Positions 27,980 to 39,453 of a stretch of 64,000 bases of DNA are shown piece by piece (positions within the stretch are counted from its first letter, which is position 1; each line of letters opens with the position of its first letter). Under the pieces are notes generated by a model. That model saw nothing but the letters and a program-made list of their open reading frames with translations, was not told the origin of the DNA and searched no databases. Source of the stretch: Blakeslea trispora (Eukaryota > Mucoromycota > Mucoromycetes > Mucorales > Choanephoraceae); contig JAIWNE010000012.1 in assembly GCA_025331445.1 (NCBI GenBank), forward strand, positions 1-64,000, read 5' to 3'. Both the position numbers and the translations under genes were made by a program.

Positions 27980-29231
27980 CTATTTTTCGGCCTTTGTAGT
28001 TCTCTTGCGTTTTGGCTGAACCTCACTGCTGATGTGCATATTGTGATGAGGTTCAACACCTGAGCCAAGTACTATACAACCCAAGTAAGTTATGGATTCT
28101 TTCCCTCTTTTTTTTTTTTTTAAGAATAAAACACCTACACTCATGTATTTTTCTAGGTTTCCTAGAAGTTTGACTTGTACTGTAATAATGATTAAATTCG
28201 TCAACTGGATCAGAATTGCTTGATGCTCTTGATGATCTTAGTTGGTTGATTGTCATCAATAGATCTTCCAGCATCTATGTACAGCCATTAAGACAACATC
28301 AAAATCACCTCTCTCTCTCTCTCTCTTTTTTCTTACCTCTTGTTGTACTTCAACTGTCTTTTTTAAATAGTCTACTTCTCTAGACGTCTGATCCAGTTTT
28401 TGTTCTATAGTGCCTGTGTGATTTGAAAGGCGTCGGACTGTTTCCTCTATAGAGGAATTTGTTTGTATCTGCGCTTGTGGTTGTGTCTGCGCCGGCATCG
28501 GCATAATAGCAGGCAAATTATGATAATAAGAATTTTCGCTTGGATTGGGTAATTCTGCTGACATTGGGTGTCTGTCGGATGAAGGTGAAGTAGAGTTACG
28601 CTCTTCTTGAGCATTTTCAGGGCTGTTGCTAGGTAATATTTCCATAGCATTTGAATAGCGCATCTGGGGTATCAGTCGGTTTCTTGGCGGTTTTCGTCGT
28701 ATTTTATGCAGGCAGTCAATGCTAGATTTGTTAAACCAAGGGTGCTTAAAATCCCAGCGTTGTACCTGGCTATGAAGAGGGTCCTTTTCGTTTGATTCAT
28801 CTTCATTGCTATCGTTGACTTTATGAAAATCGTACACTAACACAGGGTTATCAATAAACAAGAAATCTAATTTCTTAAAATTACTTACTATTCAGTTGAC
28901 GCACAAAGCTAGACCAATTACAATGCTTAAAGTAGCGAGGCAGTACAGCTCTTGAGAATTCAGTGTTGTTGAAGACAGTGAACTGATCACCAGAACCCGT
29001 CCAGGTAATGAGGTCTTGTGTGGCTTCATCATCTACCATGCTTCAATGTTGCATGAGTCTATTTTTTTATGCTTTTTTTTTTAGGAGAGTTTGTTTTCAG
29101 TTTACTTACGTAAAAAGCTTTGAAATGAAGGCAGCATTACGCGTAGGAGTCACTCTGAAAAACCTTTCGACAAACCCGTGCTTACTTTGAGGCTTCTTTC
29201 CCGAGTGTATGTTGCGAGCACGATGGGCCAT
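27980..29231 (-). CDS. Heat-shock factor-type transcription factor
   Basis: Five minus-strand exons, 29231-29110, 29040-28889, 28836-28337, 28274-28139 and 28071-27980, give 333 residues in frame. The HSF winged-helix DNA-binding domain spans about residues 27-115: AAFISKLFTMVDDE, LITWTGSGDQFTVFN, FSRAVLPRYFKHCNWSSFVR, QLNMYDFHKV, then WDFKHPWF. An intron splits QLN/MYDFHKV. A coiled-coil oligomerisation region (HR-A/B) runs about residues 225-280 (ETVRRLSNHTGTIEQKLDQ onward). The C-terminus carries a basic cluster PKRKRTTKAEK that could be a nuclear localisation signal. At 333 residues it is short for a master HSF1, and there is no obvious long activation domain. It may be an SFL1- or SKN7-like relative rather than the principal heat-shock activator. 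No SKN7-type receiver domain is present. Confidence 0.93.
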
Positions 29232-32200
29232 TGGTAAAAGTTTTTTTTTTGGAAGGTATTTGTGTGTGTGTGTGTGTTTTTTTAATTACTACGATAAGTA
29301 ACTTGCCTTCTCTTCACTCACACAATTTATTTTGTATATGCCCTTTGCTCTTTTTTTTTTGGCTTTACTTTCTGTGTAAGTGTGAAAGGAGAATAAGAAG
29401 AGAAAGAGAAAGAAAAAGAGAAGGAGAAAAAAAGGAGCGAAAGAAAATTGCATGAGGCACTGAATTTACCTTGCCTGGTAAGCCTTAGGTCTGTGGGACG
29501 CACGAACACAGAAGTGACTGGCTACAAAAGTAAATTTAACTGCTGGTCGCACATTAAACTTTACATAAGTTGAGAGAGTGAGAGAGAGTGAAAGAACAAA
29601 CTACTATTGTTAGATACTTGCTGGGTTGAATAATGTGTGTCTATTGTCACTATTTCTGAAAAATGATTTAAAAAAGTTCTTTAAAGATTCTTTTCCCCTT
29701 CTGTTTCTATAGCATTTGTGTGTGTATAATTTTTTTTTGGATCAATGGAATGAAAAAAAAAAAGAGTATTTGTTTGTTGTGGATGATTCTCAATACATTC
29801 AGGCTTAAAACTTTAAAACCGAGTCGAATTTGAGCTGTCTTGACACACGCAATCATACATAAATACATATATGAACTCATTTATTCTCTAAAATGTTCAT
29901 TTTACCTCGGCGCTTTTGACAGCGGAGATGAAACTATACACTTTATTTTTATTTTGTTTTCTCTATTCTGCTTGCTATGAAAGCCATTTTAATAGTTCAA
30001 CCTCATTCAGAGTCGAAACAAGTTATGCTTGGCTTAATTGGGCTTCTCTTTTTTTTTTGCTCCTTTTTGAAAAAGGGATATGGATGTAAAAAAGGGGAAA
30101 CTTTTACTTCCTGAGGCAACTATACTGAAACTCCGAAAATTTGTTGCCTTTTTTAGAAGGCAAAAGATAATGTGAGGAGTTTGGATGCGGATCGGTATAA
30201 AAAGATTGTGTGGACAATGATTTAACATGTCTTGTCATTGCAAATGTCATATTTAGGATTTGTATTTAAACAACGAGGCAAAAGCTATTGTAAAAATGAG
30301 ATGGTCTTCCATCACTGTCATACCTTTCATTCATAGCTAGCGAATAGTACAAAGTTTATATGATATTGTTCTCAACAATGACTCAATGTATCATGCGTTT
30401 TCTACAATTAGCTTATTTGAGACTGGTGTACTCTAGAGTGCTGCTTGAATGACTCGTACCGTGTCTTTGGATTAAGACGAGTATAAAGTGATACATTCTT
30501 TCGAACAGTGTATTCTTCTTTTTATATATATATTGGTTCAACAGAGGTCTCAATCAATTTAATAGTGTAATTTGATAATATAGTGTATAATTCACTAAGA
30601 AAAAAAAAATAGATGCTAAGCGTTGGGTATACTTTTGTCCTTTACTTTATCTAGTTATTCTAGGTCGTTTACAAAGCTACTTCTTTTAAATTCTGCTGTC
30701 GTTGGTTTACACAAAGATATATAAGAAAGTCGGCCTTATAGTTGCTAACATCACTTGAATGTAGTTGAATGATTCCAGAATCAATCACTTCTTGTTCTGA
30801 CCGTTGAATTAAACATTCCGCCTCTCTCTCCTATTCAAATAAAAAAAAAATGTTACCCAACTTTTTAGATTCTGAACCAAGAAAGTCTAGATAGACATGA
30901 AGCCTTTTAAGGGCAAGGAAAAAGTTCGAATAGATCATTTAGCTTTGTATCTAATTGATCCGAGCAAACAGCGTGTCTATAAAATGATATGTATGACAAA
31001 AGGAGGAACAACTTGACAATGACCTTATATTTATCAAACACTTTATGGGGGATCGGCAAGGAGTATACGAATAATCTCCTACATTCAAACCATTTATAGC
31101 TAAAGGAAAATTAATGCTGGTTTCTGACATGTCCCTTTATTTGTTGTTTAGCTATTATGAAAGAGTAAGGGTATGTTTCTTTTGGTCAACTAAAGAACTT
31201 TGAGTCTAGTATACACATGTCTTTGAAGATTCATTTTATTTGATTCATATTCCCATAATGCTCCGATCATTTGCAGAATTATACTATTGCTGTCAACAAT
31301 CACAAACATACGACGATCTCTTTCGTATGCAATAGAGCCAAAGTTGTAGAAGAAGAAAAGAAAGGGCAAAACTGATGTTCGTTCCCCCACCCCCTATAGC
31401 TGATCCTTTTATTTTACAACCATGATGTATGTGTGTGTTGTCTTGATTTTTTTTTTTGTAGATTTGTCAATTAAACTACCAAGTAGTTTCAAAAGCTCTT
31501 TCATTGGTCTTGTTCGCTACCTTAATATCCAAGTTGGTTCGTTACCCAGGATTTAATCCAATTTCACTTTTTTAAATTGCTTGTGTTGCAAACAGTTGAT
31601 TATTTGCTATTAACTAATAATCCACTAGACATCTTATTCTATCATCAAGTTTGACAATATTGTATTACTCTTGAAAAGATCTTGGAACAAAATGAAGTGA
31701 TATCAAACAAAGAACTCTCAACTACCACATTGCCTCGGCTCTTATACTTTATTTGGTTTAGACGCCCTTCAAAAAACCATTGTGTTGTTCAGTTTGTCCG
31801 ACCGAGTTGAGCAGGTAGGATTTTCTATTACCACACATTGTATAAACTTCTTTTCTATCTTTCCGCGGGTCTTTCAATTGAATTTAATTCTAGAAATTTT
31901 ATCGTAAGACATGAGCTAGTTTGAGTCAAGAGTACGACGTGATTTTAAAACCCAATATGGCTTCTAAATCTTCGGCTTGTTACCGAGGTTGATACAGTTT
32001 TTAACTCTTTGTATGACTTCCAAAAAATAAAGGGGGGGACAACTAGACGCTAACAACTCACATTACAAAAGCATTCAACACGAGAGAAACTGGATTACCT
32101 ATTCTACTTTTTTTTTCTAGGCTACAGTAATACCCCTAATTCGGGGTACTTGGTTATGGATAATAAAAAATGCTCACTTGTAAAGTAGGATAAACGGAGA

Positions 32201-32538
32201 TACCAATAACCATTATTTCAAGCTGTCATTGTATGAAGATTACTTGAATAAAGCGAAATGCTATAAAGACAATCAAAAGAAAAGTAGATTTCGATTTAGT
32301 GATACACTACAAAGATAAACAGAGGGCGTTATCTGTCAAGCGATTTGATTAACTGTAGTCTAAATGTCTCTTAGAGACTTGAATGGTCATTGTTTCTCAA
32401 TAACGCAAGATATCTTGTACTCTATTCATTGACAGTTGAAGATATAGACACTTCTCTGTAAAAAGAGAACTTGATATGTTTTCCATGAAAATCCCCGTAA
32501 ACAACATATTTGAAAAGCTAGACAAAATGATACCTGTT
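29232..32538. other. Long intergenic spacer upstream of HSF gene
   Basis: About 3.3 kb with no supported gene on either strand. It contains a GT microsatellite near 29260-29278, several T tracts, and short unsupported frames (30034-30228 and 31190-31390). No terminal repeat or transposase remnant was recognised. Confidence 0.5.
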
Positions 32539-32584
32539 GACACCCACACCCACACCCACACCCACACCCACACACACACACACA

Positions 32585-32655
<71 letters not shown>
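32539..32655. repeat. CA-type microsatellite with CCCACA sub-array
   Basis: The array begins with five to six CCCACA hexamers and continues as a long (CA)n run of roughly 80 bases with one CACC interruption. Open frames on both strands through it are artefacts of the repeat. It lies between two genes' flanks, about 75 bp from the stop codon of the PEX11-like gene, and is likely to vary in length between strains. Confidence 0.95.
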
Positions 32656-32656
<1 letters not shown>

Positions 32657-32728
32657 CAAAAGTTCATTTTCTCCTTTCATATCATCAAGTTTGTTTGACT
32701 ATGGATATCTAATAAAGTCCTTTTTTTT

Positions 32729-33505
32729 TTAATCTGAGAATTTAACACATAATTTGTATCCTGCTAAAACACCACTAAAGAAGCCTGACCAAGCTTGTAC
32801 ACTTGATGAATAAGAGGGTTGCCAAATATCACAAGCTATTAAGAAATAAGATGGTAAGCATATATATACATATATAAACAACGAATTAACAATCTTACCA
32901 CAAAAGATACCATCCATTGTCAATTTGACCAAGGAGACTTCAGCCATAAAGACCTTTTGACGGTGTTCTAGTGAGTCATCAGCCTTTTTATGACTCAGTT
33001 TGGCATGAGACTGAAAGGCCGATCGCAAATCAACCAGGATGGCAAAGAACCAACAATAAGCAGCCACCATTTCTGATCGGTGCCCTAGATGGGATCCTAC
33101 GAATCCCAGCTTATAAAGACAAAAGACATCATCGGAAATAGCATTCACTGCCTCATTAGACAACACAAGTGTGTTCCAGACAGAGTCATGTCGAGGTCTC
33201 ATCTCTCTTAATGAAGGTAGGGCATTACCCAATCTAAGCACTTTTCGGGTCATACTGAACTGACTAGCCAATGTGGACCATTGTTTAGATTTGACTAGAT
33301 TGTAGTGTAAGAGGATCTTGATAAAGTACTGTATCACCTTCATCATCTTGTCACGGCCATCGAGTTCTTTTAAAAGTCGTTGCAGCACCTGAAGCCATCT
33401 TGTCCACCAAGGTCTTTTCTTTAGCTTTTTCTCGCTGAATAGCTTATTTTGTTCTGGTGGTGGCGAAGGTGTAGGTGTAGGTAGATGTTGTTGTGTAGAA
33501 TTCAT
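32729..33505 (-). CDS. PEX11-family peroxisomal membrane protein
   Basis: Two exons, 33505-32899 and 32835-32729, join to 237 residues. After a proline-rich N-terminus (TPTPSPPPEQ) comes the diagnostic start of the PEX11 domain, GRDKMMKVIQYFIKILLHY, at about residues 49-67. LGNALPSLREMRP follows, then amphipathic and hydrophobic helices (FCLYKLGFVG; AYCWFFAILVDLRSAF) and the C-terminal hydrophobic segment WSGFFSGVLAGYKLCVKF. PEX11 proteins shape and divide peroxisomal membranes. The N-terminal extension before GRDK is longer than in yeast Pex11, so this may be a PEX11C/GIM5A-like paralogue. The gene lies 116 bp downstream of the EH-domain gene on the same strand. Confidence 0.9.
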   Translation of the reverse strand: MNSTQQHLPTPTPSPPPEQNKLFSEKKLKKRPWWTRWLQVLQRLLKELDGRDKMMKVIQYFIKILLHYNLVKSKQWSTLASQFSMTRKVLRLGNALPSLREMRPRHDSVWNTLVLSNEAVNAISDDVFCLYKLGFVGSHLGHRSEMVAAYCWFFAILVDLRSAFQSHAKLSHKKADDSLEHRQKVFMAEVSLVKLTMDGIFCGKIVNSLFIYVYICLPSYFLIACDIWQPSYSSSVQAWSGFFSGVLAGYKLCVKFSD

Positions 33506-33621
33506 TATAATACTAATAATAATAAAAAAAATGTGAAATATTTAATTTTAGTGTGCCTCGTTTTTTCTTTTTTTTTTTTGAAAAGCGCACTGATGGTCTA
33601 TTTAATATAAACAATCTCTTT

Positions 33622-35891
33622 TTATTTCTTCATAAAAATATCCTCAAAAGTATTCTTGGGTTCTTGAGTGATAGGCGTACTAAAGATATCATCAAATCCA
33701 TGCTTTTGCTCTGTTGTCTGTTCTGCCTTGGCTAAAGAAGGACTGCCAAATAAGGAGCTTAAATCATCCTTCACGTTTGATTTATCATGGTGGAATGAAG
33801 GGGATTCAAAGGCCGAAAGATCGAAATTATCTTTTGATTTGCTAGTAGTTGGTGCCTGTTGTTTCACAAGCGTAGGTGATACAGATGTTTTTGGTGTAGA
33901 AAAGTTTTGTTCCATCACATTCAGATCAGGGAATTTTGACTCAATCTCACTAATATCCAGTTGAGGTGAATGCTCTCTTTTCTTTGCTTCTGCTTCTTGT
34001 TTCAATTGATTTAACGAAACAGTAGGTGAAGCATTTTGTTGTTGTTGCTGCTTAAATCCAGCAAAAGGATCAAATGTAGTAGAAGGGGATTCTTTATCTA
34101 CTTTAGCAAACAGATGTCCTGGACTCTTTGTATCCAAAGCTTGAGGCATAGTAGAAGGCGAAGGAGATTCCTTATGATCCACTTTAGCAAACAAATGTCC
34201 TGGGCTCTTTGTGTCCAAGGTTTGAGGTGTAGTTGAGAGAGAAAAGACATCATTCAAGGGGACAGGACGAGATGGGATAGAAGGTGAAGTCACAGGGCTG
34301 GCTGCTTTGTTTTCCTTTTGAAGGCGATCTGTCTCTTGTTGCATTTCTTCTAGACGGGTATTGTAGTGCTTCACCTCTTGTTTGTACATCTGTAACTCCT
34401 TTGTCAGCTCTTCCTTTTTCTTTCTTTCAGAAGCGAGTTTTTCTTCTGCTTTATCTGCCTCTTGTTTCTTTTGAGACAGTAGTTGTTTTTGCTCCTCAAT
34501 CTGTTGCAAAAGCTGTTGAACTGCTTGAGATTCAGCTTGCCATTGCTGAGATGCCTGCTGTGCTCGATTTGTCTCAGCCTCTATAGTGGCTTTTAGTTGT
34601 TGCGATCTCTCTAAAGCATTTGTCTCGGTGGACTGTGTTGGGACAGCAGTATCCTGATTAGAAGACAAACCCAATAGATCTACTGGTTCTGTCTGTGGCA
34701 TGGTGTTGCTGAAGGAGGGTAGATGAGTAGGTAACTCACCTCCTGCAATGCGCCGATTGATCAAGTGCATCGCCATGGCAAATTCCTGTTGATTCAATTG
34801 TCCAGTAGAGCGTGCATCTGCCAAATCCCAGATACGTGCCAAATCAGATTCTGGTAACTTGGAATGCTTAAAAAACACAACCGCATCTGCTCCTGTCACG
34901 TAACCTGACTGATCTGTATCTAGCTGACGGAAAAACGTTTGATACTTTTGGTATTCTTCCGGTGTGATCTCTACTACTGTGGTGGTGGCTCCCTTAAAGA
35001 CAGGTGAGCGTGTAGGTATAGGTGGAGGAGAGGAGGGTACTTGAAGCGTGTTCTTTCGCATTAAAGGCGAAGCACCTGTCATACGTCCTGTTGCTGAGGC
35101 ATACAGGTTAGGTGGTAGACTGGCAGGTAACTGGACTGCTCCCTTCATAGCACGTTCAATGTAATGCATGGCAATGATGAATTCTGTTTGATTTAGGCTG
35201 CCTGAGCGGCGCGTATCTGCCAAATTCCAGATAGCCTGAAGTGTGGTAGGAGGTAGATTGGATCGCATGAATGCCTGTTTTGCTTGTTCGCCACTCAAGA
35301 TGTTATTGACAGGATGAAAAGATTGAAAGAGTTGAATGTATTTCATTCGATCTTCGGGGCTGATGGTGTCTTGTGGTGTGTCTGTTGTTTGCATACGTGG
35401 TGTTCCCTGACCACTGAAATCAGGTAAAGGAACTATAGAAACAAGGTAAGCCAAAGAGAGCTTCTTTTTGATTTATATGCCTATACCTTTTGTGGAGAGA
35501 ATAGGCTCTGCTGTCATAACACCATGTTGTGCGCAAGCAATCAATTTAAGTAAGCAACAGAATTCTTGTGAAGTCAAGAATCCTTTTTTGTCATTATCAG
35601 TTGCTGCCCAGAACTAAGCTTGTAGTGTAAGTCAAAGTATAGACATAAACTGAAAGAAGGCTTTCTTACTTGCATCAAAATATTGTCTGGAATAGCTGAC
35701 ATCTTGAGAAAAGGAATAGCTTCATCTTGCAGCACAATTCCTTTATTGTCTGAGTCTATCTTTTTGAAATAGTCTAAATAGACGTTTTTCTCGAGCACGC
35801 TTAACTGTGCTTCCCAGCCAGCTAAAAAGAAAAAAGCGCAGTCAGCCAAACGGTTCTTTATCTATGCTTTTCTCTTACTTTGGTCTGCCAT
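33622..35891 (-). CDS. EH-domain endocytic scaffold (Ede1/Eps15-like)
   Basis: Four minus-strand exons, 35891-35879, 35821-35670, 35613-35487 and 35432-33622, give 700 residues. Three EH domains lie in the first half. The first (LDYFKKIDSDNKG; FWAATDNDKKGFLTSQEF) is split by introns, the second carries IWNLADTRRSGSLNQTEF, and the third carries IWDLADARSTGQLNQQEF. EH domains bind NPF peptides. A coiled coil of about 120 residues follows, and then a low-complexity tail rich in DPF/DIF-type motifs, including a duplicated block ending SPGHLFAKVD. This is the architecture of Eps15/Ede1, an early clathrin-mediated endocytosis scaffold. Yeast Ede1 is about twice as long and ends in a UBA domain, which I do not see here; the protein ends FEDIFMKK. 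It is divergent from the PTPA gene with a 389-bp shared promoter region. Confidence 0.93.
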
Positions 35892-36280
35892 AGTAGTATA
35901 AATATATTGGTTAGAAAAAAAAATGAGTAAGAAATAAGGCATAATTTAAAATACAAAAAACGATTACATCACCGACATAAGTTCAGATCCTCTTTTCATT
36001 ATTCTCTCTCTTTCTCACATTCTTGCCTTATTAAAAGTGTCTCAAAAGCATAAGGTATCATCCAATTCATTGTATCTACACAACCTATGGGATCACTTTT
36101 CTATTAAGCCGAAAACAAAGAGATTTCGTTGCCATGGAAACCAAATTTCCTTTTTGGAAATCATCTGACAATGAAGGAATCGACCAATAAAAAAGAGTAG
36201 AGCTATAAATGCTTATTTTCTCTTTTTCTTTTTCTTTTTGACGCTTTCCTTTTATTATTTTTTTTTATCTGTGTACAACC
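35892..36280. promoter_or_regulatory. Shared promoter region between divergent EH-domain and PTPA genes
   Basis: The 389 bp between the two start codons must hold both promoters. T/C-rich tracts precede the PTPA start at 36220-36265. No specific factor site can be called with confidence. Confidence 0.5.
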
Positions 36281-37653
36281 ATGTCATTTAAAGTACCTAC
36301 AAAACGCATCATCACAAAAGAAGATCTCGATGAGTTTTTAGATTCACAAGCTTATAATGAATACATTGGCTATATCGAACGTCTCAATGAGTCTGTCAAG
36401 AACACCAAGATCGATCCTTCTATGCCCGTCTCTCCTGTACGAAAAAAAAAAATAAGGGCTCCTGTTTTATACATATATCTTACTTTCTTTATTACTGTTA
36501 GCCTGTACAAAAAGTGTTGGATATACTCGAGACCCTTTTGAGTTGGATAGAAGCTATTCCACCTGTTGAGAACGAAAAGTCGCGTTTCGGTAATCCTGCT
36601 TTTCGTACCTTTTATGACAAAGTACAAGAGGTATAGAGAGATTGTTCTTAGAAAGAGAGTAGATAAGCTTATGTTTTGCTCAAATAGAATGTAGCCACTC
36701 TTTTTAAAGATTTGGTACCTGAAGCAGCTATTGAAGAAGTAGCAAGATATTTTTATGAAAGTTTTGGTAACAGAAAGCGTATTGATTATGGTACAGGTCA
36801 TGAAGCCAATTTTATAGCTTGGTTGTAAGTTTAAAAAGAAAGAATGGAGCCATTTGTCTCTGTCTAATAGACTATTTATAGATTGTGTTTGGATAAATTG
36901 GATGTGTTGACAGCAAAGGATGATCAAGCGATAGTGTTGAGTATATTTGTAAAGTAAGTTTTAGATGTATTTAAAAAAAGTTACATGTCAAGTTATTTAT
37001 CAAAATTTAATTATTAGATATATTAAAGTGATGCGTCAATTACAATTTCATTATTGGCTTGAGCCTGCTGGTTCTCATGGTGTTTGGGGTCTAGATGATT
37101 ATCACTTTTTACCATTCATGTTTGGCTCCTCTCAATTGTTTGGTAAGTTAAAATAAAGGGTTATGATAGGCATTTTTTCTTTTTATTGATAGCCTATTGA
37201 TTAGATCATAAATACATCAAGCCTAAATCCATTCATGATCAAGACGTCGTCGAGCAATTTGCACCTGAATACATGTATTTGGCCTGCATTCAGTTTATCA
37301 ATTCAGTAAAGACAACAGCCTCTTTGCGTTGGCATTCACCTATGCTGGATGACATCTCTGCCTGCAAAACTTGGATCAAAGTCAATCAGGGCATGGTCAA
37401 GATGTATAAGGCTGAAGTACTCTCTAAGCTGCCTATTATGCAACACTTTATGTTTGGTAGTCTGATCTGCTTTGAGGGAGGGCATGCTGAATCAGAAGAG
37501 ATGGAAGATGACTGTGGCCATCATCATACAGTGCCTAAACAAGACATATTTGCCTTGGGACAAGAGTACCCCGATTGTTGTGGTATTCCTATTCCCAGTG
37601 CTATTGCTGCTGCTGCTACAGCTCATAAACCCCGTCCACTTCCATTTGATTAA
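36281..37653 (+). CDS. PP2A phosphatase activator PTPA (Rrd-type peptidyl-prolyl isomerase)
   Basis: Six exons, 36281-36436, 36502-36630, 36688-36824, 36882-36953, 37018-37142 and 37205-37653, give 355 residues in frame. Family blocks are obvious: the N-terminus [72 protein letters not shown] and [24 protein letters not shown] assists active-site folding and metal loading of the PP2A catalytic subunit and is classed as a proline isomerase. In yeast the two paralogues are Rrd1 and Rrd2; sequence alone does not tell me which this resembles more. The C-terminal histidine- and alanine-rich tail ([21 protein letters not shown]) is probably disordered. It converges on mL45, with stops 45 bp apart. 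Confidence 0.95.
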
Positions 37654-37698
37654 AAAAGAATACATGCAATTTATTACGTTTTTTATTATTATTTATAA

Positions 37699-38643
37699 TT
37701 ATTGAGTTAATTTTTCAGGTGCAGCTACTTTACCATACACTCTCCAAATATCTTCTGGATCAGAGATTGTCTTTTGAAAGACAACATATTCTAATACATG
37801 ATGCACCTTGTTGGGATCACCACCAATCAACTTGTTCTTTTTATCAAATACAGCCATAGATTGCTTTGTAAACATACGCACAGTCACTTGACCAACAGCA
37901 AAACCATGCTTACTGAGACCGGTAGTACCCACACAACGCACACAAACAATGCGTGGTGATTCCACATCGCCATGGTGTCTCCATTCCCAACGTACATTGT
38001 TGCGGTTCTTTAATTGATTCTTCAGGTTCTATAGGTAATTCACAGGATTAATATACACAATGAAGAGAGCATACCAATCCAACTTACAGAATACATGGAG
38101 TCTAAACACACTTCTTCTAACACTTGACGATCGCCTCGAGCAAAAGCATCGTTCATGTCTTTATAGGTTTCTTGTGCTTCAGCAATGAATTTAGCTGAAT
38201 TCCACTTTTCATATTGAGATTTATACTTGATTAAACCGACACTATAGAAAAGAAAATGTGTTATGTCATGCTAGCTTATTTCCTTATTCAAGAAAAGGGA
38301 AACTTGCCTTAATAAGTTTTGAACATTGTTCTTCATGTTTCTCCATTTTGTTAAACGCCACTTGGTAAAATCAGTTAAAGAAGGGGATTGTTCAGGAGGA
38401 ACATAGTTGGCTAAATTGTATCATGTCAGTATAAAACTACTTTCTTAAGTGCGCATATATACCAAAGACACCGTGATCACGCAACAAGATTTGCTTTCCT
38501 TGTTGTTGATTAGAGGCATAGTGACGAATACCAAGAACAGCAGATCGAGGAACTTGAGCAAAAGCAAGGCGAGGTGCAAGTGTTGGTTGGTTGTATGTCT
38601 TTGCTAATAAGCCCATAGGGCGAATAAGTGACTTGGCAGCCAT
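37699..38643 (-). CDS. Mitochondrial large-subunit ribosomal protein mL45 (Tim44-like domain)
   Basis: Four minus-strand exons, 38643-38463, 38410-38308, 38241-38088 and 38028-37699, give 255 residues. The first about 40 residues form a typical mitochondrial presequence: basic, hydroxylated, no acidic residues (MAAKSLIRPMGLLAKTYNQP...SAVLGIRHYAS). The Tim44/mL45 fold is suggested by FIAEAQETYKDMNDAFARGD, WEWRHHGDVESPRIVCVRC and QVTVRMFTKQSMAVFDKKNK, ending DPEDIWRVYGKV. In animals mL45 sits at the ribosome exit tunnel, and its yeast relative Mba1 anchors ribosomes to the inner membrane. The intron after exon 2 has a GC-AG donor (AG/GCAAGT), and no GT alternative keeps frame. Distinguishing mL45 from Mba1 by eye is not certain. 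Confidence 0.88.
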
Positions 38644-39453
38644 GATACAATTAAAAGAAAAAGATAAAGAGAATTAAAAAAAAAAAAAGAGAGAGTCTGT
38701 GAGGTGCCTTTTTTTTTCTTTTGTTCCCGGGGGGATTTTAATTTGACAGGACATGCCAAACAAAAAGTTTTCCACTGATTTTGGAAAAATAGAAAGCATA
38801 AATAACATTTAAACTGGTTATATCTATCAAAGGATTGGAAATAGAATTGAAGTAAAACTAAGCATGTTTTCTATATTTTTACTTCAGTATGGCTAGCAAC
38901 CTATAGAGATACTCTCCCGTCTCTCTTTCTTACCTTAGAATGAATAACAAGAAAGGTTGCGCGACTCCAGAACAGTTAAAAGAAGTTCATTGATGTCACA
39001 CTGCCAGAGTGTTTAAGAAGTTTTGCATTCCAAAACACTCTGGTTAAATGAGCTCAGTAATATATACACGAGAACAAGTCTTTATTTAAAGTAAAGAAGT
39101 TTTTCTTTTTGAGGCTGTTGATTATCAAGATAAGACTTACAGCTCTCTTAAAATCTACAGAATAAAGTGATACACACCATTTATAATAAATCAAGTTTAG
39201 GAGGCCTTACTCGTCTTGTACTCTATTAATTTTATTTATACAAAAAAAAATGTATTTTACCAAATAAAGGTGTACATTTGCTTACCTCACAACCAATATA
39301 TCAATGAAAGCTCTCGATTTAATACTTGTGGGTGGCTTTGGACAGACAAGAGCAACTTTTGGTGCAAATGGTATACACTGCTTACAAAGGATTGTGTCAG
39401 GGAAGTTGCCTAAACAAGCCCAAGAAAATGTGAGTAAAGTAATTTAGCGATGA
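38644..39453. other. Intergenic between mL45 and KDZ fragment
   Basis: About 800 bp. It holds the mL45 promoter (A-rich tract at 38677-38692) and a short inverted repeat at about 39002-39051 (CCAGAGTGTTT / AAACACTCTGG, 11-bp stem, about 20-nt loop). A 47-codon frame at 39304-39447 includes ILVGGFGQ, reminiscent of HSP70-type ATPases but too short to call. Confidence 0.45.

Noticed and set aside
32539..32655. CCCACA/CA array as an interstitial telomere
   Set aside because: It resembles budding-yeast C1-3A repeats, but filamentous fungi of this kind use TTAGGG-type telomeres, and the array grades into a plain CA microsatellite.
38999..39055. Short hairpin CCAGAGTGTTT...AAACACTCTGG as a MITE
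   Set aside because: An 11-bp stem alone, without target duplication or a second genomic copy in this window, is not enough.
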